Of a stretch of 53,829 nt of DNA, positions 23,579 to 31,085 are shown in pieces; position 1 is the stretch's first letter; the number at the start of each line of letters is the position of its first letter. Source of the DNA: a virus. The notes beneath the pieces are model-generated. The model did not search any database. It was not told the DNA's origin and saw nothing but the letters and a program-made list of their open reading frames with translations. Position numbers and translations under genes: made by a program. Location of the stretch: the IMG/VR virus record IMGVR_UViG_3300010885_044768, positions 1-53,829 of that record; one strand, 5' to 3'.

Positions 23579-24476
23579 CTTGCAACGCTCCTCTGTTGAA
23601 AACTACTGTGAAAGCTTCGTTTTTATTTGGTGTATCAATCTGAATTCCATCGTAACCCTGAAGCAACAAATCAGTTGATAATGCGTGAGGTCCACTATCA
23701 TAAAAGTTTTTGAGAATTTTGGATTTCTGCTCCGATTCGCCACCCCAATTGAACTGCATGTCGTAACCTACGGCACTTGCATTAGACATCATCATGCTCA
23801 TCTCATCCCATGCTGAGTATTCATCATCGGCATTTTTGACAACAAATACTTTGGCATCTTTTTTCCAGCCAGCAGTATAAACAGCACTCTTTTTTGATGG
23901 ACTCCATTGGTTGGCATCTCGGGCATAAAACTCAGCAGTTTTTTTGTCGTTAGAAAAATAGTAACCGTCACCAAAAACACCAACACCAACACGAGCGTAT
24001 TCGCCTTTTACTTCGCTTATGCTGCCTTCGGCTGATGTGCCACGATACATAGGTGCGCCATCTAACTTTTTGACTATCTCAGGTTTGCCACCTTTACCAA
24101 GTCTATCTAACAGCACTCGCATCGCAACATTGCCGTTTACAAACGGTGAACCGCCGCTTGCCGCTGTTATCTCATCAATAGTTTTTTGGATACCGTCAGC
24201 ATCAGCTACAAGGTCGGCTACCGATGTTGGCGCTTTACGACCTCGACCATGCGTTGATTGGTCATGCTGACCCATAAGATGCTTGTGCATGATGCCAAAA
24301 AGTTGAACCTTCAAACTATCGGGCATTTTAGTTGCAGCTGGCAAAGTCATAAAATGGTCGAGCTTATCCATGCCACCAATAACAGCAAGGAACTTATGCG
24401 AATCGGTTGGCAAATCCCAGCTGAGGGTTTTTATCCAGTCAGCTGTCAGGTCGTTATCTTCAATAATCGTTAGCAT
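23565..24476 (-). CDS. Tagged ADP-ribosyltransferase-like effector
   Basis: 303 residues. Tag KHLMGQHDQSTH at 65-76. The catalytic-type blocks are APMYRGTS (R145), GVGVFGDGYYFSNDKKTAEFYA (165-186), LLQGYDGIQID and NEAFTVVFNRGALQVVG (E287 as the candidate catalytic glutamate). This order is typical of phage and toxin ADP-ribosyltransferases (YRG... G.G.YF... A..YA... GYD.I... E..V.N..AL.V). Its ATG overlaps the MuF stop by one base. Confidence 0.8.
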   Translation of the reverse strand: MLTIIEDNDLTADWIKTLSWDLPTDSHKFLAVIGGMDKLDHFMTLPAATKMPDSLKVQLFGIMHKHLMGQHDQSTHGRGRKAPTSVADLVADADGIQKTIDEITAASGGSPFVNGNVAMRVLLDRLGKGGKPEIVKKLDGAPMYRGTSAEGSISEVKGEYARVGVGVFGDGYYFSNDKKTAEFYARDANQWSPSKKSAVYTAGWKKDAKVFVVKNADDEYSAWDEMSMMMSNASAVGYDMQFNWGGESEQKSKILKNFYDSGPHALSTDLLLQGYDGIQIDTPNKNEAFTVVFNRGALQVVGE

Positions 24477-27022
24477 TATTTATTCGCCAAATTTTCAAGT
24501 GATGAAACATTTGCTACATCTGTTGCAATAACTTTTTCAATGCCGCCAAGGGTTACAAATTCTTGTTCGTTATAGCAGCCAGTTCCAGTCATCGGAGTTG
24601 AAAAGATTTTTTCGACTGGCATCACAGCCTTAGACACAAACCCTTTTACGCCACCAAAAGTTATAGCTGTATTTTTGTCACCTGACCATGAGCTTAGCGG
24701 TCTAGTAATAAATTGCAAGTCAGTCGGGTCAGGCATTGCATCGAAAACATTATCAGTTGTGCCAGTTCTAACCATTCCACGATACAAAGTAACTTCTTTG
24801 ATACCCTTTTCTTTGAAAAGTGCTTGAGTTTCGTCATACTGCGCCTGAATAAAAGCTGTATAAACTTTTTGGTCACGCTTCATCCACTCAACTTCTTTTG
24901 CGGTATTGGCATCAATTTTCCATGACGCAGTAGCCTGCAAGTTGAAAACTTCTTTGGCGGTATCTTGCATCATCAAACTCATTGCTTGCGTATCGTTCGA
25001 GCTAGCAGCCCATTGGTGAACCGCAGTATTGACAAACTCTTGTGCGCCTAACGCCTGAATGTCAGGTGCTTTTTTTCCAAAATTATTGAGAAACCATTGG
25101 TCTTGCGCCCAAGTTTCATCATCACTTGGATTATTTGCAGCAAAGTTTTTATGATAAATAGCAAGACTCATTTCAAGGTCGGTCACGCCATAGCTTTTCA
25201 TACGAGTATAAATTTTTTCAACTACAACTGATTTTAGGTCAGCAATCGATTTACCAGTTTTCCAAAATTCTCTGATAGCAGTATCATCATGCAAACCGCT
25301 TTTGCGCCCATGAGTTGATTGGTCATGCAGACCTGCCATGTGTTTAGTAACACCTACTGGCAAAGAATTAGCATCTACAAGAATTTTAGATGGGTTTAGA
25401 AAAACTGATTCTAATTGACTTCCAAGAATAGCATCGTAACCTTCAGCAAAAAGCATCAAGCTAGCTACCTGTGGAAGAGACGACCATCTTCCTCTATCAA
25501 AAACTTGAGATTGAATTTGCATGTGCATTGCTTGCTGTGACAAAGCCATAAAATGCTCTCTACCGTCAGTTGCATAACTGGTATCGAGTATTTTTGCATC
25601 AGGAGCTAACGCAAGCTTCAAAGTATGTTGATTTCCACCTTGCCAATTGTCGTTTCGCTCTTCTTCAACCCATACATTGTGTTGCTCTAAACTAGGTGAA
25701 ACATAAAGACCTAAACCTACTCCGCCACTTGCTATGTAAGGAGTATCGCCATGCAAGAACATGTCAATTTTTTCTTCAGCCGAACCTAAAGCTCGCCCTG
25801 ATTCGATTTCCCTAAAATCGTAAGCGTGATTTCCAGCAAACGAACGATAAGAAACATTTTGCTCATCACCAGTAAAATTGATAACTGTTGGTTTGCCTGT
25901 GCGACCAGTCGCCTCAGCAAGTTTTTGCATTGCAAAACGATACTTGGCATCGCCTTCAAGATTGCCGTAATCAAGTTTTTCAAGAAAGCTACGAGTTTGA
26001 GATGGCGTGAATGTTTTTGTTCGTTTGCTTTGAGAGTTGGCGTTATTTTGCGAGCTACCATGCCCATGAGTTGATTGGTCGTGCTTGCCAGCCATGTGCT
26101 TAGCAAACTCGACTTCGAACTGATTAGCACCCGATTTAGAGAACGCTTGATTAGTGAAAACCGTATCCGCATAATCAGGTGGCAACAATACCCCAGCGCA
26201 ACGACAATTTGGGTGTTGTGGTGGCATCATCTTGCCAAACAAAAATGGTTCGTTCCAAGGAACTAGCTTGCCATCCATCTCATGACACTTTTCACAAGCA
26301 TCAGGCTCGGCAACCCACTCTTTGAGTGAAGCACCATCGACCATGCCAGTTTCCATACCAGCTTGCCAACCCAAATAGCGACCTTCAGAAGCGGCTGAAG
26401 CTAGTTCTGTGCGTGAAATGGTTTCAGCTCTGCGCCTAGCAAGTTTTTCAGCGTAAGCATTGGCGTTAGTTTTGGCTCGAACCTTAGCCGCAGCCTCAGT
26501 CATACCCTTTCGAACAAATGTTTCAAACTGTCGGGTGTGGTAATTCTTGACTGCGTTAGCATCTTTCTCAGTCAAAGGCAGAACTCGGTAGATTTCTTCA
26601 GCAGCTTCTCGCCATGTCATGTCGCCCATAGTCGAGGAAGTGATTGTGTTGCGAATGTTGAGGCGCATTGCTTCAGTAATTTCGGTAACGAGTTCGGCTG
26701 CTCGTTCTGAAGCCCATCGGACAGCTCTGGCATCAATTAGGTCGAAGGTAATTTGTGCGCCAACACCGCCGTCTTGGTAGAACTTTACAGCTGACTGGTT
26801 AGCGGCGGCTGAGAGAAGTTCCTTGAAGGGTTCAAATGCTGACTCAATGCCTCTCCAGTCCATCATTGACTGAAAAGCTTGCCAGTTGCCCATACGGAGC
26901 TGTTCTAAAGCTTCTGGAGGGATTGCTCGCTTAGCGTTTTTTAGGGCAGCGAACAGCTGTCTGAGGGCTTTTTTGACTGATTCGTCAAAGCCATCGGGCA
27001 AGACCCAAGGACTTTTTGCCAT
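24476..27022 (-). CDS. MuF-like head protein fused to two ADP-ribosyltransferase-like modules
   Basis: 848 residues. Residues 1-290 are MuF-like: RRAETISRTELASAASEGRY, LKEWVAEPDACEKCHEMDG and PPQHPNCRCAGV are the conserved blocks, including the H-PNCRC end. Tag 1 (308-319) precedes module 1 (about 340-550): SYRSFAG, GGVGLGLYVSPS, YDAILGSQLESVFLNPSKILV. Tag 2 (560-571) precedes module 2 (about 580-848): TLYRGMVRTG, RPLSSWSGDKNTA and NEQEFVTLGG, an R/S-x-S/E-x-E layout typical of arginine-type ADP-ribosyltransferases. MuF proteins sit inside the capsid with the portal and are often fused to toxins. Confidence 0.85.
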   Translation of the reverse strand: MAKSPWVLPDGFDESVKKALRQLFAALKNAKRAIPPEALEQLRMGNWQAFQSMMDWRGIESAFEPFKELLSAAANQSAVKFYQDGGVGAQITFDLIDARAVRWASERAAELVTEITEAMRLNIRNTITSSTMGDMTWREAAEEIYRVLPLTEKDANAVKNYHTRQFETFVRKGMTEAAAKVRAKTNANAYAEKLARRRAETISRTELASAASEGRYLGWQAGMETGMVDGASLKEWVAEPDACEKCHEMDGKLVPWNEPFLFGKMMPPQHPNCRCAGVLLPPDYADTVFTNQAFSKSGANQFEVEFAKHMAGKHDQSTHGHGSSQNNANSQSKRTKTFTPSQTRSFLEKLDYGNLEGDAKYRFAMQKLAEATGRTGKPTVINFTGDEQNVSYRSFAGNHAYDFREIESGRALGSAEEKIDMFLHGDTPYIASGGVGLGLYVSPSLEQHNVWVEEERNDNWQGGNQHTLKLALAPDAKILDTSYATDGREHFMALSQQAMHMQIQSQVFDRGRWSSLPQVASLMLFAEGYDAILGSQLESVFLNPSKILVDANSLPVGVTKHMAGLHDQSTHGRKSGLHDDTAIREFWKTGKSIADLKSVVVEKIYTRMKSYGVTDLEMSLAIYHKNFAANNPSDDETWAQDQWFLNNFGKKAPDIQALGAQEFVNTAVHQWAASSNDTQAMSLMMQDTAKEVFNLQATASWKIDANTAKEVEWMKRDQKVYTAFIQAQYDETQALFKEKGIKEVTLYRGMVRTGTTDNVFDAMPDPTDLQFITRPLSSWSGDKNTAITFGGVKGFVSKAVMPVEKIFSTPMTGTGCYNEQEFVTLGGIEKVIATDVANVSSLENLANK

Positions 27023-27025
27023 AAG

Positions 27026-28294
27026 CTACTCCGATACTGGTGGCATGTCTGCCTGAAGTCTAGCCCACGCTTCAAGGTCAGGGTCAGCAGGCGACAGGAT
27101 TCCAGCAGTTGCAAGAGCGTCAAGATAAGTTCCTAGTTGTGCTAGGTCTGCTCGTGCCACAGTTCCAAAAGTAAGTTTTGGTGGGTTAGCGCATTCAATG
27201 CCGTTCAAAGTGAGTAGCTTGTCGATGCCCTGTTTGTTGAAAACAGAACAAATTGACTTTGCAAGCGATTCAATAACCATCTGCCACGATTCAAGCTTTT
27301 GGCTACCTAGAGCGAATGAACCAACATTGCCTTGACCGAGTAGAACAAAGTCTGCGAGCATCGAAGTTGCAATCATTTTGTTGTATCGGTCGATAATTGC
27401 GCCAGTATCGAATGAGCGTGAACCGCCTGAGCTGAGAAGTTCCAAGCTCAAAACTTTTTGGTCAGCTTCATTAGTGATGTAAGGCAACACAACGCCCTCA
27501 GTTTCGTTGCGCTTGATTTGTGTCACCATGTTTTGGATTGCAGTCAGCGAAGCTTTTACGCCTGCGTCTGCGCCTGAGCTAAACCATTCTTGCGGTGCAT
27601 ACACAACAGGCAAACCTGCTAGGTCACGCTCAATGCCGATGGCTTCAATTTCTTGAATGCGCTTTTTGTAAAACCATGAGCTGTAAGCTTTTCGCAGAAT
27701 CGAAACACCTTCAGGGTTGCCCTTGAATTCGTTAGTGCGGAACAACATAGCTTTCTGCATCGGGATGTAGTGCATACCAGTTGCAAGGTCTTGCTGCACG
27801 AAAGCTTGAATCTCTCCATGCTCGCCAAACTCCCAGCGCAAGAATGAATCCTGTGAACGGATTGCAAACTTGCGCCAACCGATACGACCGTCAGCATACT
27901 TGCTACGATACACAGGCGACTTTGATTTTCCGCCACGAACTTTGTAAACGATTTCTGTGATTGCGTAACCGTAAACAAGCATTGAAAGAATTTGGGCGAG
28001 AGTTGAATCCCAACCATCTTCAGTATCTTCGAAAGCTGAAGCAATAAAGTCGTAAGCTAATAAGTCTTGAGCTGTTGCCTCTTCAGGTTTTTCAATGTGC
28101 CAGTCCAGCCGACCCATAACCTCATTGAACGCCAACAAGATACCGCCAACAACAGGGTCATTGTCAGACATCTCACGATAAACTTGCCTAGCTCTCGTGC
28201 CTTGTAGCTGTGGCAGAAACTCTTCGAGAACGAATCCACCAGAGCGGCGTAAACCTGTTGCACCGAGTTCGAGAAACTCACTCTTCTCAGTCAT
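27026..28294 (-). CDS. Portal protein
   Basis: 422 residues from ATG 28294 (GAAGG 5 nt upstream); ATG 28306 is in frame but has a weaker site. Features: VYREMSDNDPVVGGILLAF, MGRLDWHIEKP, FGEHGEIQAFVQQ, YIPMQKAMLFR, EFKGNPEGVSILRKAYSSW, ERDLAGLPVVYAP, and a late GGSRSFDTGAIIDRYN, as in portals related to DUF935/Mu gp29-type. The portal is the DNA entry and exit vertex. It is followed 3 nt later by the MuF fusion gene. Confidence 0.87.
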   Translation of the reverse strand: MTEKSEFLELGATGLRRSGGFVLEEFLPQLQGTRARQVYREMSDNDPVVGGILLAFNEVMGRLDWHIEKPEEATAQDLLAYDFIASAFEDTEDGWDSTLAQILSMLVYGYAITEIVYKVRGGKSKSPVYRSKYADGRIGWRKFAIRSQDSFLRWEFGEHGEIQAFVQQDLATGMHYIPMQKAMLFRTNEFKGNPEGVSILRKAYSSWFYKKRIQEIEAIGIERDLAGLPVVYAPQEWFSSGADAGVKASLTAIQNMVTQIKRNETEGVVLPYITNEADQKVLSLELLSSGGSRSFDTGAIIDRYNKMIATSMLADFVLLGQGNVGSFALGSQKLESWQMVIESLAKSICSVFNKQGIDKLLTLNGIECANPPKLTFGTVARADLAQLGTYLDALATAGILSPADPDLEAWARLQADMPPVSE

Positions 28295-28463
28295 CGTCAC
28301 CTTCATCCATCGTTCCCGAATCAGCCATGTTCATAATCAGCTGCATCGATTGGTCGTCATCAAAACCTGCGGTCCGAAACGCTGTATAAGTTTCATGCAT
28401 CGCTATCGCCATTTCCATGAGTGGCGAAATGACTTCCGCAAATTCAAACTCTGGTTCGGACAT
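28287..28463 (-). CDS. Small acidic protein before the portal
   Basis: 58 residues from ATG 28463: MSEPEFEFAEVISPLMEMAI, then AFRTAGFDDDQSMQLIMNMAD, ending DEGDDD. It overlaps the portal start by 8 bases. No strong ribosome binding site is seen, and a possible -10 (AAGATT, 28469-28474) lies 5-6 nt upstream, so the message could be nearly leaderless. Function unknown. Confidence 0.6.
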   Translation of the reverse strand: MSEPEFEFAEVISPLMEMAIAMHETYTAFRTAGFDDDQSMQLIMNMADSGTMDEGDDD

Positions 28464-28525
28464 GTATCAATCTTGCCACAACGGTGATGTGGGCGTTTTG
28501 TGACACGCACACACGAGGAACACGA

Positions 28526-28555
28526 AAGCCCCAGAGTTTATGCACTCTGGGGCTT
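28526..28555. terminator. Perfect 12-bp hairpin
   Basis: AAGCCCCAGAGT (28526-28537), loop TTATGC, ACTCTGGGGCTT (28544-28555). The hairpin is equally stable on either strand and lacks a real U-tract. It lies between the Mom-like gene and the portal operon and probably ends the Mom-like transcript. Confidence 0.6.
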
Positions 28556-28562
28556 CGGAAGT

Positions 28563-28642
28563 GGGCAGGTATTCAAATGGGGGAAGGAGAACCATCTGCC
28601 CTAGAGCTAACGGTTTGTTGGGGGAAACATGTTGTTAGCTCT
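28563..28642. ncRNA. Two tandem hairpins with matching loop motifs
   Basis: Hairpin 1: GGGCAGGT (28563-28570) with ATCTGCCC (28594-28601), 23-nt loop. Hairpin 2: AGAGCTAAC (28603-28611) with GTTAGCTCT (28634-28642), 22-nt loop. Both loops contain TGGGGGAA on the plus strand. On the minus strand, which would be the 3' UTR of the Mom-like gene, loop 1 reads TTCTCCTTCCCCC, the complement of the phage's common GGGAAGGAG ribosome binding sites. No ORF covers 28464-28680. Confidence 0.45.
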
Positions 28643-28680
28643 TGAAACTATTCTAAGGGGTAAACGAACAGATTTGCAAC

Positions 28681-29316
28681 TTATTGTTTTGGGTATGGTT
28701 GCACCTTGTAGCGCATCTTAGAAACAAGTTCGTTTTTGCGTTTCTTTGACCCACGAAAAATGATGTAGCGGTGTTTGCGACCACGCTCAGTTCGTTGCAG
28801 TCTTTCGCCATAAAACTTTTTTGCACCCTCGACACCGCCATGTTCATCAAACAGATGTCTGCCATGTTTCCCAGTTGCGCCATCTAAACGCCATTCAACA
28901 TGGGCATCAGATAAACCTGTGTATAAAAAGTTTGTTGCTTGATAGACGATGCCACGATGCCCAGCACCAATTTCTGCGTAACTGACTATGATGTCGTAAT
29001 CGACAGGTAGCAAGCGTAATGATGCGCCGATAAGAAAAGACTCTGCGTTGCGTGGAGAACTGTCGTCAATCCATAAGCGTGTCAGTTCAATCACTCGACT
29101 TGATTCTTCAGGTCCACAGATACCGATACAAAGAGATGGGCTTGCAGGTTTGCCGTAGATAACGCAACCCATCATCGGAGCGAGTATGTCATCTGATTCG
29201 AATAACCCATAAGCAAACATCGCTTGAGCGTTGCGTTTCAAATAGTGGTTGCTTGCTTGCAGTAGGTTTGCTTGCTTCCCCGATACTGGTCTAACTATAA
29301 AGTTCTCTAATCCCAT
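28681..29316 (-). CDS. Mom-like DNA modification protein
   Basis: 211 residues. GCVIYGKPASPSLCIGICGP, VIELTRLWIDDSSPRNAESF, ASLRLLPVDYDIIVSYAEI, GHRGIVYQATNFLYTG and GRHLFDEHGG are the conserved blocks of the phage Mu Mom family, GNAT-fold enzymes that modify adenine in phage DNA and protect it from restriction. The C-terminal third is basic (RKHRYIIFRGSKKRKNE), as expected for DNA contact. The promoter's -10 ends 6 nt before the ATG, so the mRNA is predicted leaderless. Confidence 0.85.
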   Translation of the reverse strand: MGLENFIVRPVSGKQANLLQASNHYLKRNAQAMFAYGLFESDDILAPMMGCVIYGKPASPSLCIGICGPEESSRVIELTRLWIDDSSPRNAESFLIGASLRLLPVDYDIIVSYAEIGAGHRGIVYQATNFLYTGLSDAHVEWRLDGATGKHGRHLFDEHGGVEGAKKFYGERLQRTERGRKHRYIIFRGSKKRKNELVSKMRYKVQPYPKQ

Positions 29317-29322
29317 TTTTAC

Positions 29323-29351
29323 ATCCTATCTTTTGCAGGGTTGAGTGGCAA
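29323..29351 (-). promoter_or_regulatory. Promoter giving a leaderless transcript
   Basis: TTGCCA (29351-29346), 17-nt spacer, TAGGAT (29328-29323), then GTAAAA and ATG 29316. The start point is predicted at or next to the A of ATG, and there is no ribosome binding site. Confidence 0.6.
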
Positions 29352-29365
29352 GTGTATTCGTAGGG

Positions 29366-29395
29366 TAAAAGAAAACCCTCGACCGAAATCGAGGG
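29366..29395 (-). terminator. Rho-independent terminator
   Basis: Minus strand: CCCTCGA-TTTCGG-TCGAGGG followed by TTTTCTTTTA. It lies about 17 nt after the stop of the 29413 gene and ends the short transcript from the promoter at 29943-29971. Confidence 0.8.
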
Positions 29396-29412
29396 CATCT
29401 TTGATGGCGTTG

Positions 29413-29610
29413 TTACGCTTCAGGCTCGTCATAACCGATGGCACTTAGAACCGACTCATAAGCGGAAACAATTCCTCTTGTATAGTTCTGCCAGTTTGGG
29501 TTGCCTTCGTTGTAAACAATTTCACGCTTGCCAGATTCGACACGCTTCAGTAGCTCTTGCGCTAACTCTGGCATTGAAACATAATCTGCGTTTACATCTA
29601 ACTTAACCAT
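29413..29610 (-). CDS. Small hypothetical protein
   Basis: 65 residues, MVKLDVNADYVSMPELAQEL, helical. Overlaps the upstream gene by 8 bases. With that gene it forms a two-gene transcript with its own promoter and terminator. Unrecognised. Confidence 0.65.
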   Translation of the reverse strand: MVKLDVNADYVSMPELAQELLKRVESGKREIVYNEGNPNWQNYTRGIVSAYESVLSAIGYDEPEA

Positions 29611-29857
29611 TAGAAGCTCCTCGTTGATTCTTGGCGATTGCTTTCACAACTTTTGGCAACATGGCATCGTATAACTTGAGCAATGCCAACATGCTTTTGC
29701 GGTGAGCTTCACGCTCTTTGCGAATGTTGCTGAAATCCAAAATGCCGTATGCGCTGTCTTGCAATGGCTCACGCCATCTGTCTAACTGCTCGATGCGCCA
29801 TTTGAGCAACTTGCTCAATCGTTCGGCTTCTTTGTCTGTTAGTTGAATAGTCACCAT
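29603..29857 (-). CDS. Small helical hypothetical protein
   Basis: 84 residues, MVTIQLTDKEAERLSKLLKW, with heptad-like helices and basic stretches (IRKEREAHRKS). GGGAAGGAAC precedes the ATG. First gene of the strong minus-strand promoter at 29943-29971. The long leader contains two short hairpins (AAGCCTC-AAGTA-GAGGTTT and GAGTT-TAC-AACTC). Unrecognised. Confidence 0.65.
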   Translation of the reverse strand: MVTIQLTDKEAERLSKLLKWRIEQLDRWREPLQDSAYGILDFSNIRKEREAHRKSMLALLKLYDAMLPKVVKAIAKNQRGASNG

Positions 29858-29942
29858 GACTGTTCCTTCCCTGTGGAGTTGTAAACTCTAAACCTCTACT
29901 TGAGGCTTGGAGCTGTTTCGGGCTAAATCCCTTGACCTGTCC

Positions 29943-29971
29943 ATTATAGCACGAATGTTGATTTAGTGCAA
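29943..29971 (-). promoter_or_regulatory. Consensus sigma70-like promoter
   Basis: TTGCAC (29971-29966), 17-nt spacer, TATAAT (29948-29943): a perfect -10 and the best housekeeping-type promoter in the window. It is divergent from the rightward promoter at 30012-30040. Confidence 0.75.
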
Positions 29972-30011
29972 CTCCTAGTTTTACCCTAGTAATACTGCAA
30001 CCGTTACAAAG

Positions 30012-30062
30012 TTGCACTTATTGTGTTGATGTGTGATAATTATCTAGGCGAGAGATTCTCGC
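30012..30062 (+). promoter_or_regulatory. Sigma70-like promoter with 5' hairpin leader
   Basis: TTGCAC (30012-30017), 17-nt spacer, GATAAT (30035-30040). The transcript start is near 30047 and the first nucleotides fold as GCGAGA-GAT-TCTCGC (30048-30062), then CGGGAAGGA before ATG 30078. Confidence 0.68.
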
Positions 30063-30077
30063 TCGGGAAGGAAAATC

Positions 30078-30461
30078 ATGAGCGTCAATTATCAAGAGGT
30101 CTGGGATGAAGCGTGTGCCGCATTCCAAGTTGCCCATGCAGGAGCTAAACCGCCGATGTTCGTTGTCGGAGATGCAATCGGGTTGAGCAACGAAATCGAT
30201 TATTCAAAACCTGTTTACCAGATGGAGGGCTTGTGCGGTTTTGCGTGGGTCAATGTTGGCGATGGTCGTAAACCTTTTGCTCGATGGGCTAAAGCTCAGG
30301 GATACGCCCACAAGTCGTATTATGGTGGCATGGACATCTGGTCGTCAAAGTTTGGTGAGCGTGGTCAAAGCATCGACCGCAAGGAAGCTGGATGCCGAGC
30401 TGCGGCAGATGTATTCCGTAAATACGGTTTCTACGCTTCTGTCAGTTCTCGGTTGGACTAA
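30078..30461 (+). CDS. Hypothetical protein
   Basis: 127 residues, MSVNYQEVWDEACAAFQVAH, with FAWVNVGDGRKPFARWAKAQ and SYYGGMDIWSSKFGERGQSI and AAADVFRKYGFYA. The pattern looks like a small alpha/beta protein shared among actinophages; no function is known to me. First gene of the 30.1-31.6 kb rightward cluster. Confidence 0.7.
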   Translation: MSVNYQEVWDEACAAFQVAHAGAKPPMFVVGDAIGLSNEIDYSKPVYQMEGLCGFAWVNVGDGRKPFARWAKAQGYAHKSYYGGMDIWSSKFGERGQSIDRKEAGCRAAADVFRKYGFYASVSSRLD

Positions 30462-30477
30462 GCGAGAAATTCTCGCT
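30461..30477 (+). promoter_or_regulatory. Second copy of the GCGAGA hairpin, inside the operon
   Basis: AGCGAGA-AAT-TCTCGCT: a 7-bp stem immediately after the previous stop codon and just before GGAAGGGAT and ATG 30493. It repeats the leader hairpin at 30048-30062 almost exactly. Possibly an RNA processing or stability element. Confidence 0.5.
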
Positions 30478-30492
30478 GGAAGGGATAAAAAA

Positions 30493-30729
30493 ATGTCTGT
30501 CAAGTATCCAGAAGTAAATGTGCAGTTGGTCGGAGAGGATGGCAATGCGTTTGCCATTTTGGGTCGTGTGGTCAAAGCAATGAAGCGAGCTGGCATCTCA
30601 GAAGGTGTTCGTGAGCAGTTCGTGCAGGAAGCTAAGGGTGGCGACTACAACAATTTGTTGCAAGTTGTCATGGCGTGGGTTGCTGTTGATGAAGATGATG
30701 AAGATGAGTGTTGGGAGAGTGCTTACTAA
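30493..30729 (+). CDS. Small conserved phage protein
   Basis: 78 residues from ATG 30493 (GGAAGGGAT). VNVQLVGEDGNAFAILGRVVKAMKRAG and EAKGGDYNNLLQVV are familiar from a small family widespread in actinobacterial phages and plasmids; role unknown. Acidic C-terminus. The start overlaps no upstream gene. Confidence 0.7.
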   Translation: MSVKYPEVNVQLVGEDGNAFAILGRVVKAMKRAGISEGVREQFVQEAKGGDYNNLLQVVMAWVAVDEDDEDECWESAY

Positions 30730-30908
30730 TGAAAAGAAAATACATGTCGAGTGTGGCGTTTGAAGCCATGCAAGAGCAAGACAAAATCGAAGCTGATGTG
30801 GTTTATGTGGTCAGCGACAAAGACGGCAACAAGTTCTATGCTGTCAGCCCAGATGGAATTGGGTTCGTGTTTTTTGATAACAACAAAGATGTAAAGGCGG
30901 CGTTCTAA
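30729..30908 (+). CDS. Small hypothetical protein
   Basis: 59 residues from ATG 30729 in a TAATG junction. MKRKYMSSVAFEAMQEQDKI, then ADVVYVVSDKDGNKFYAVSP, a likely beta-rich fold. Unrecognised. Confidence 0.6.
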   Translation: MKRKYMSSVAFEAMQEQDKIEADVVYVVSDKDGNKFYAVSPDGIGFVFFDNNKDVKAAF

Positions 30909-31081
30909 TGAGCGAAGATAAAATGTTTGATGTGATGGCTGCGTTTGTCGGCTATTGTGTTGAGGTCAAGGGAGCGACCGTTGAAAACGCTCGTGAGATT
31001 GCTGAGCAGTTTGCAAAGAACTTTGACCAGTTGCAAGCAGCCTACGATTTGGGCATGGCTGAGCAGAAAGCGAAAGGATAA
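30908..31081 (+). CDS. Small helical hypothetical protein
   Basis: 57 residues from ATG 30908 (TAATG junction): MSEDKMFDVMAAFVGYCVEV, then ENAREIAEQFAKNFDQLQAA. All helical. Unrecognised. Confidence 0.58.
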   Translation: MSEDKMFDVMAAFVGYCVEVKGATVENAREIAEQFAKNFDQLQAAYDLGMAEQKAKG

Positions 31082-31085
31082 AACC

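Larger units (their letters stand above)
16863..26101 (-). repeat. Nine coding copies of the K-H-x-x-G-x-H-D-Q-S-x-H tag
   Basis: Copies lie at 26101-26066, 25345-25310, 24284-24249, 23386-23351, 21936-21901, 21149-21114, 19702-19667, 19054-19019 and 16898-16863 (minus strand). Residue consensus: K-H-[LM]-x-G-[KQL]-H-D-Q-S-[TSF]-H-[GA]. Most copies are also close at DNA level; read on the plus strand the core CATGAGTTGATTGGTCATG recurs with 0-4 changes in the six longest-matching copies. Each copy stands between a leader or previous module and an enzyme-like module. Confidence 0.9.

Noticed and set aside
16863-26101. CRISPR-like direct repeats (CATGAGTTGATTGGTCATG cores)
   Set aside because: The repeats are 0.7-2.2 kb apart, in one reading frame, and encode the HDQS tag.
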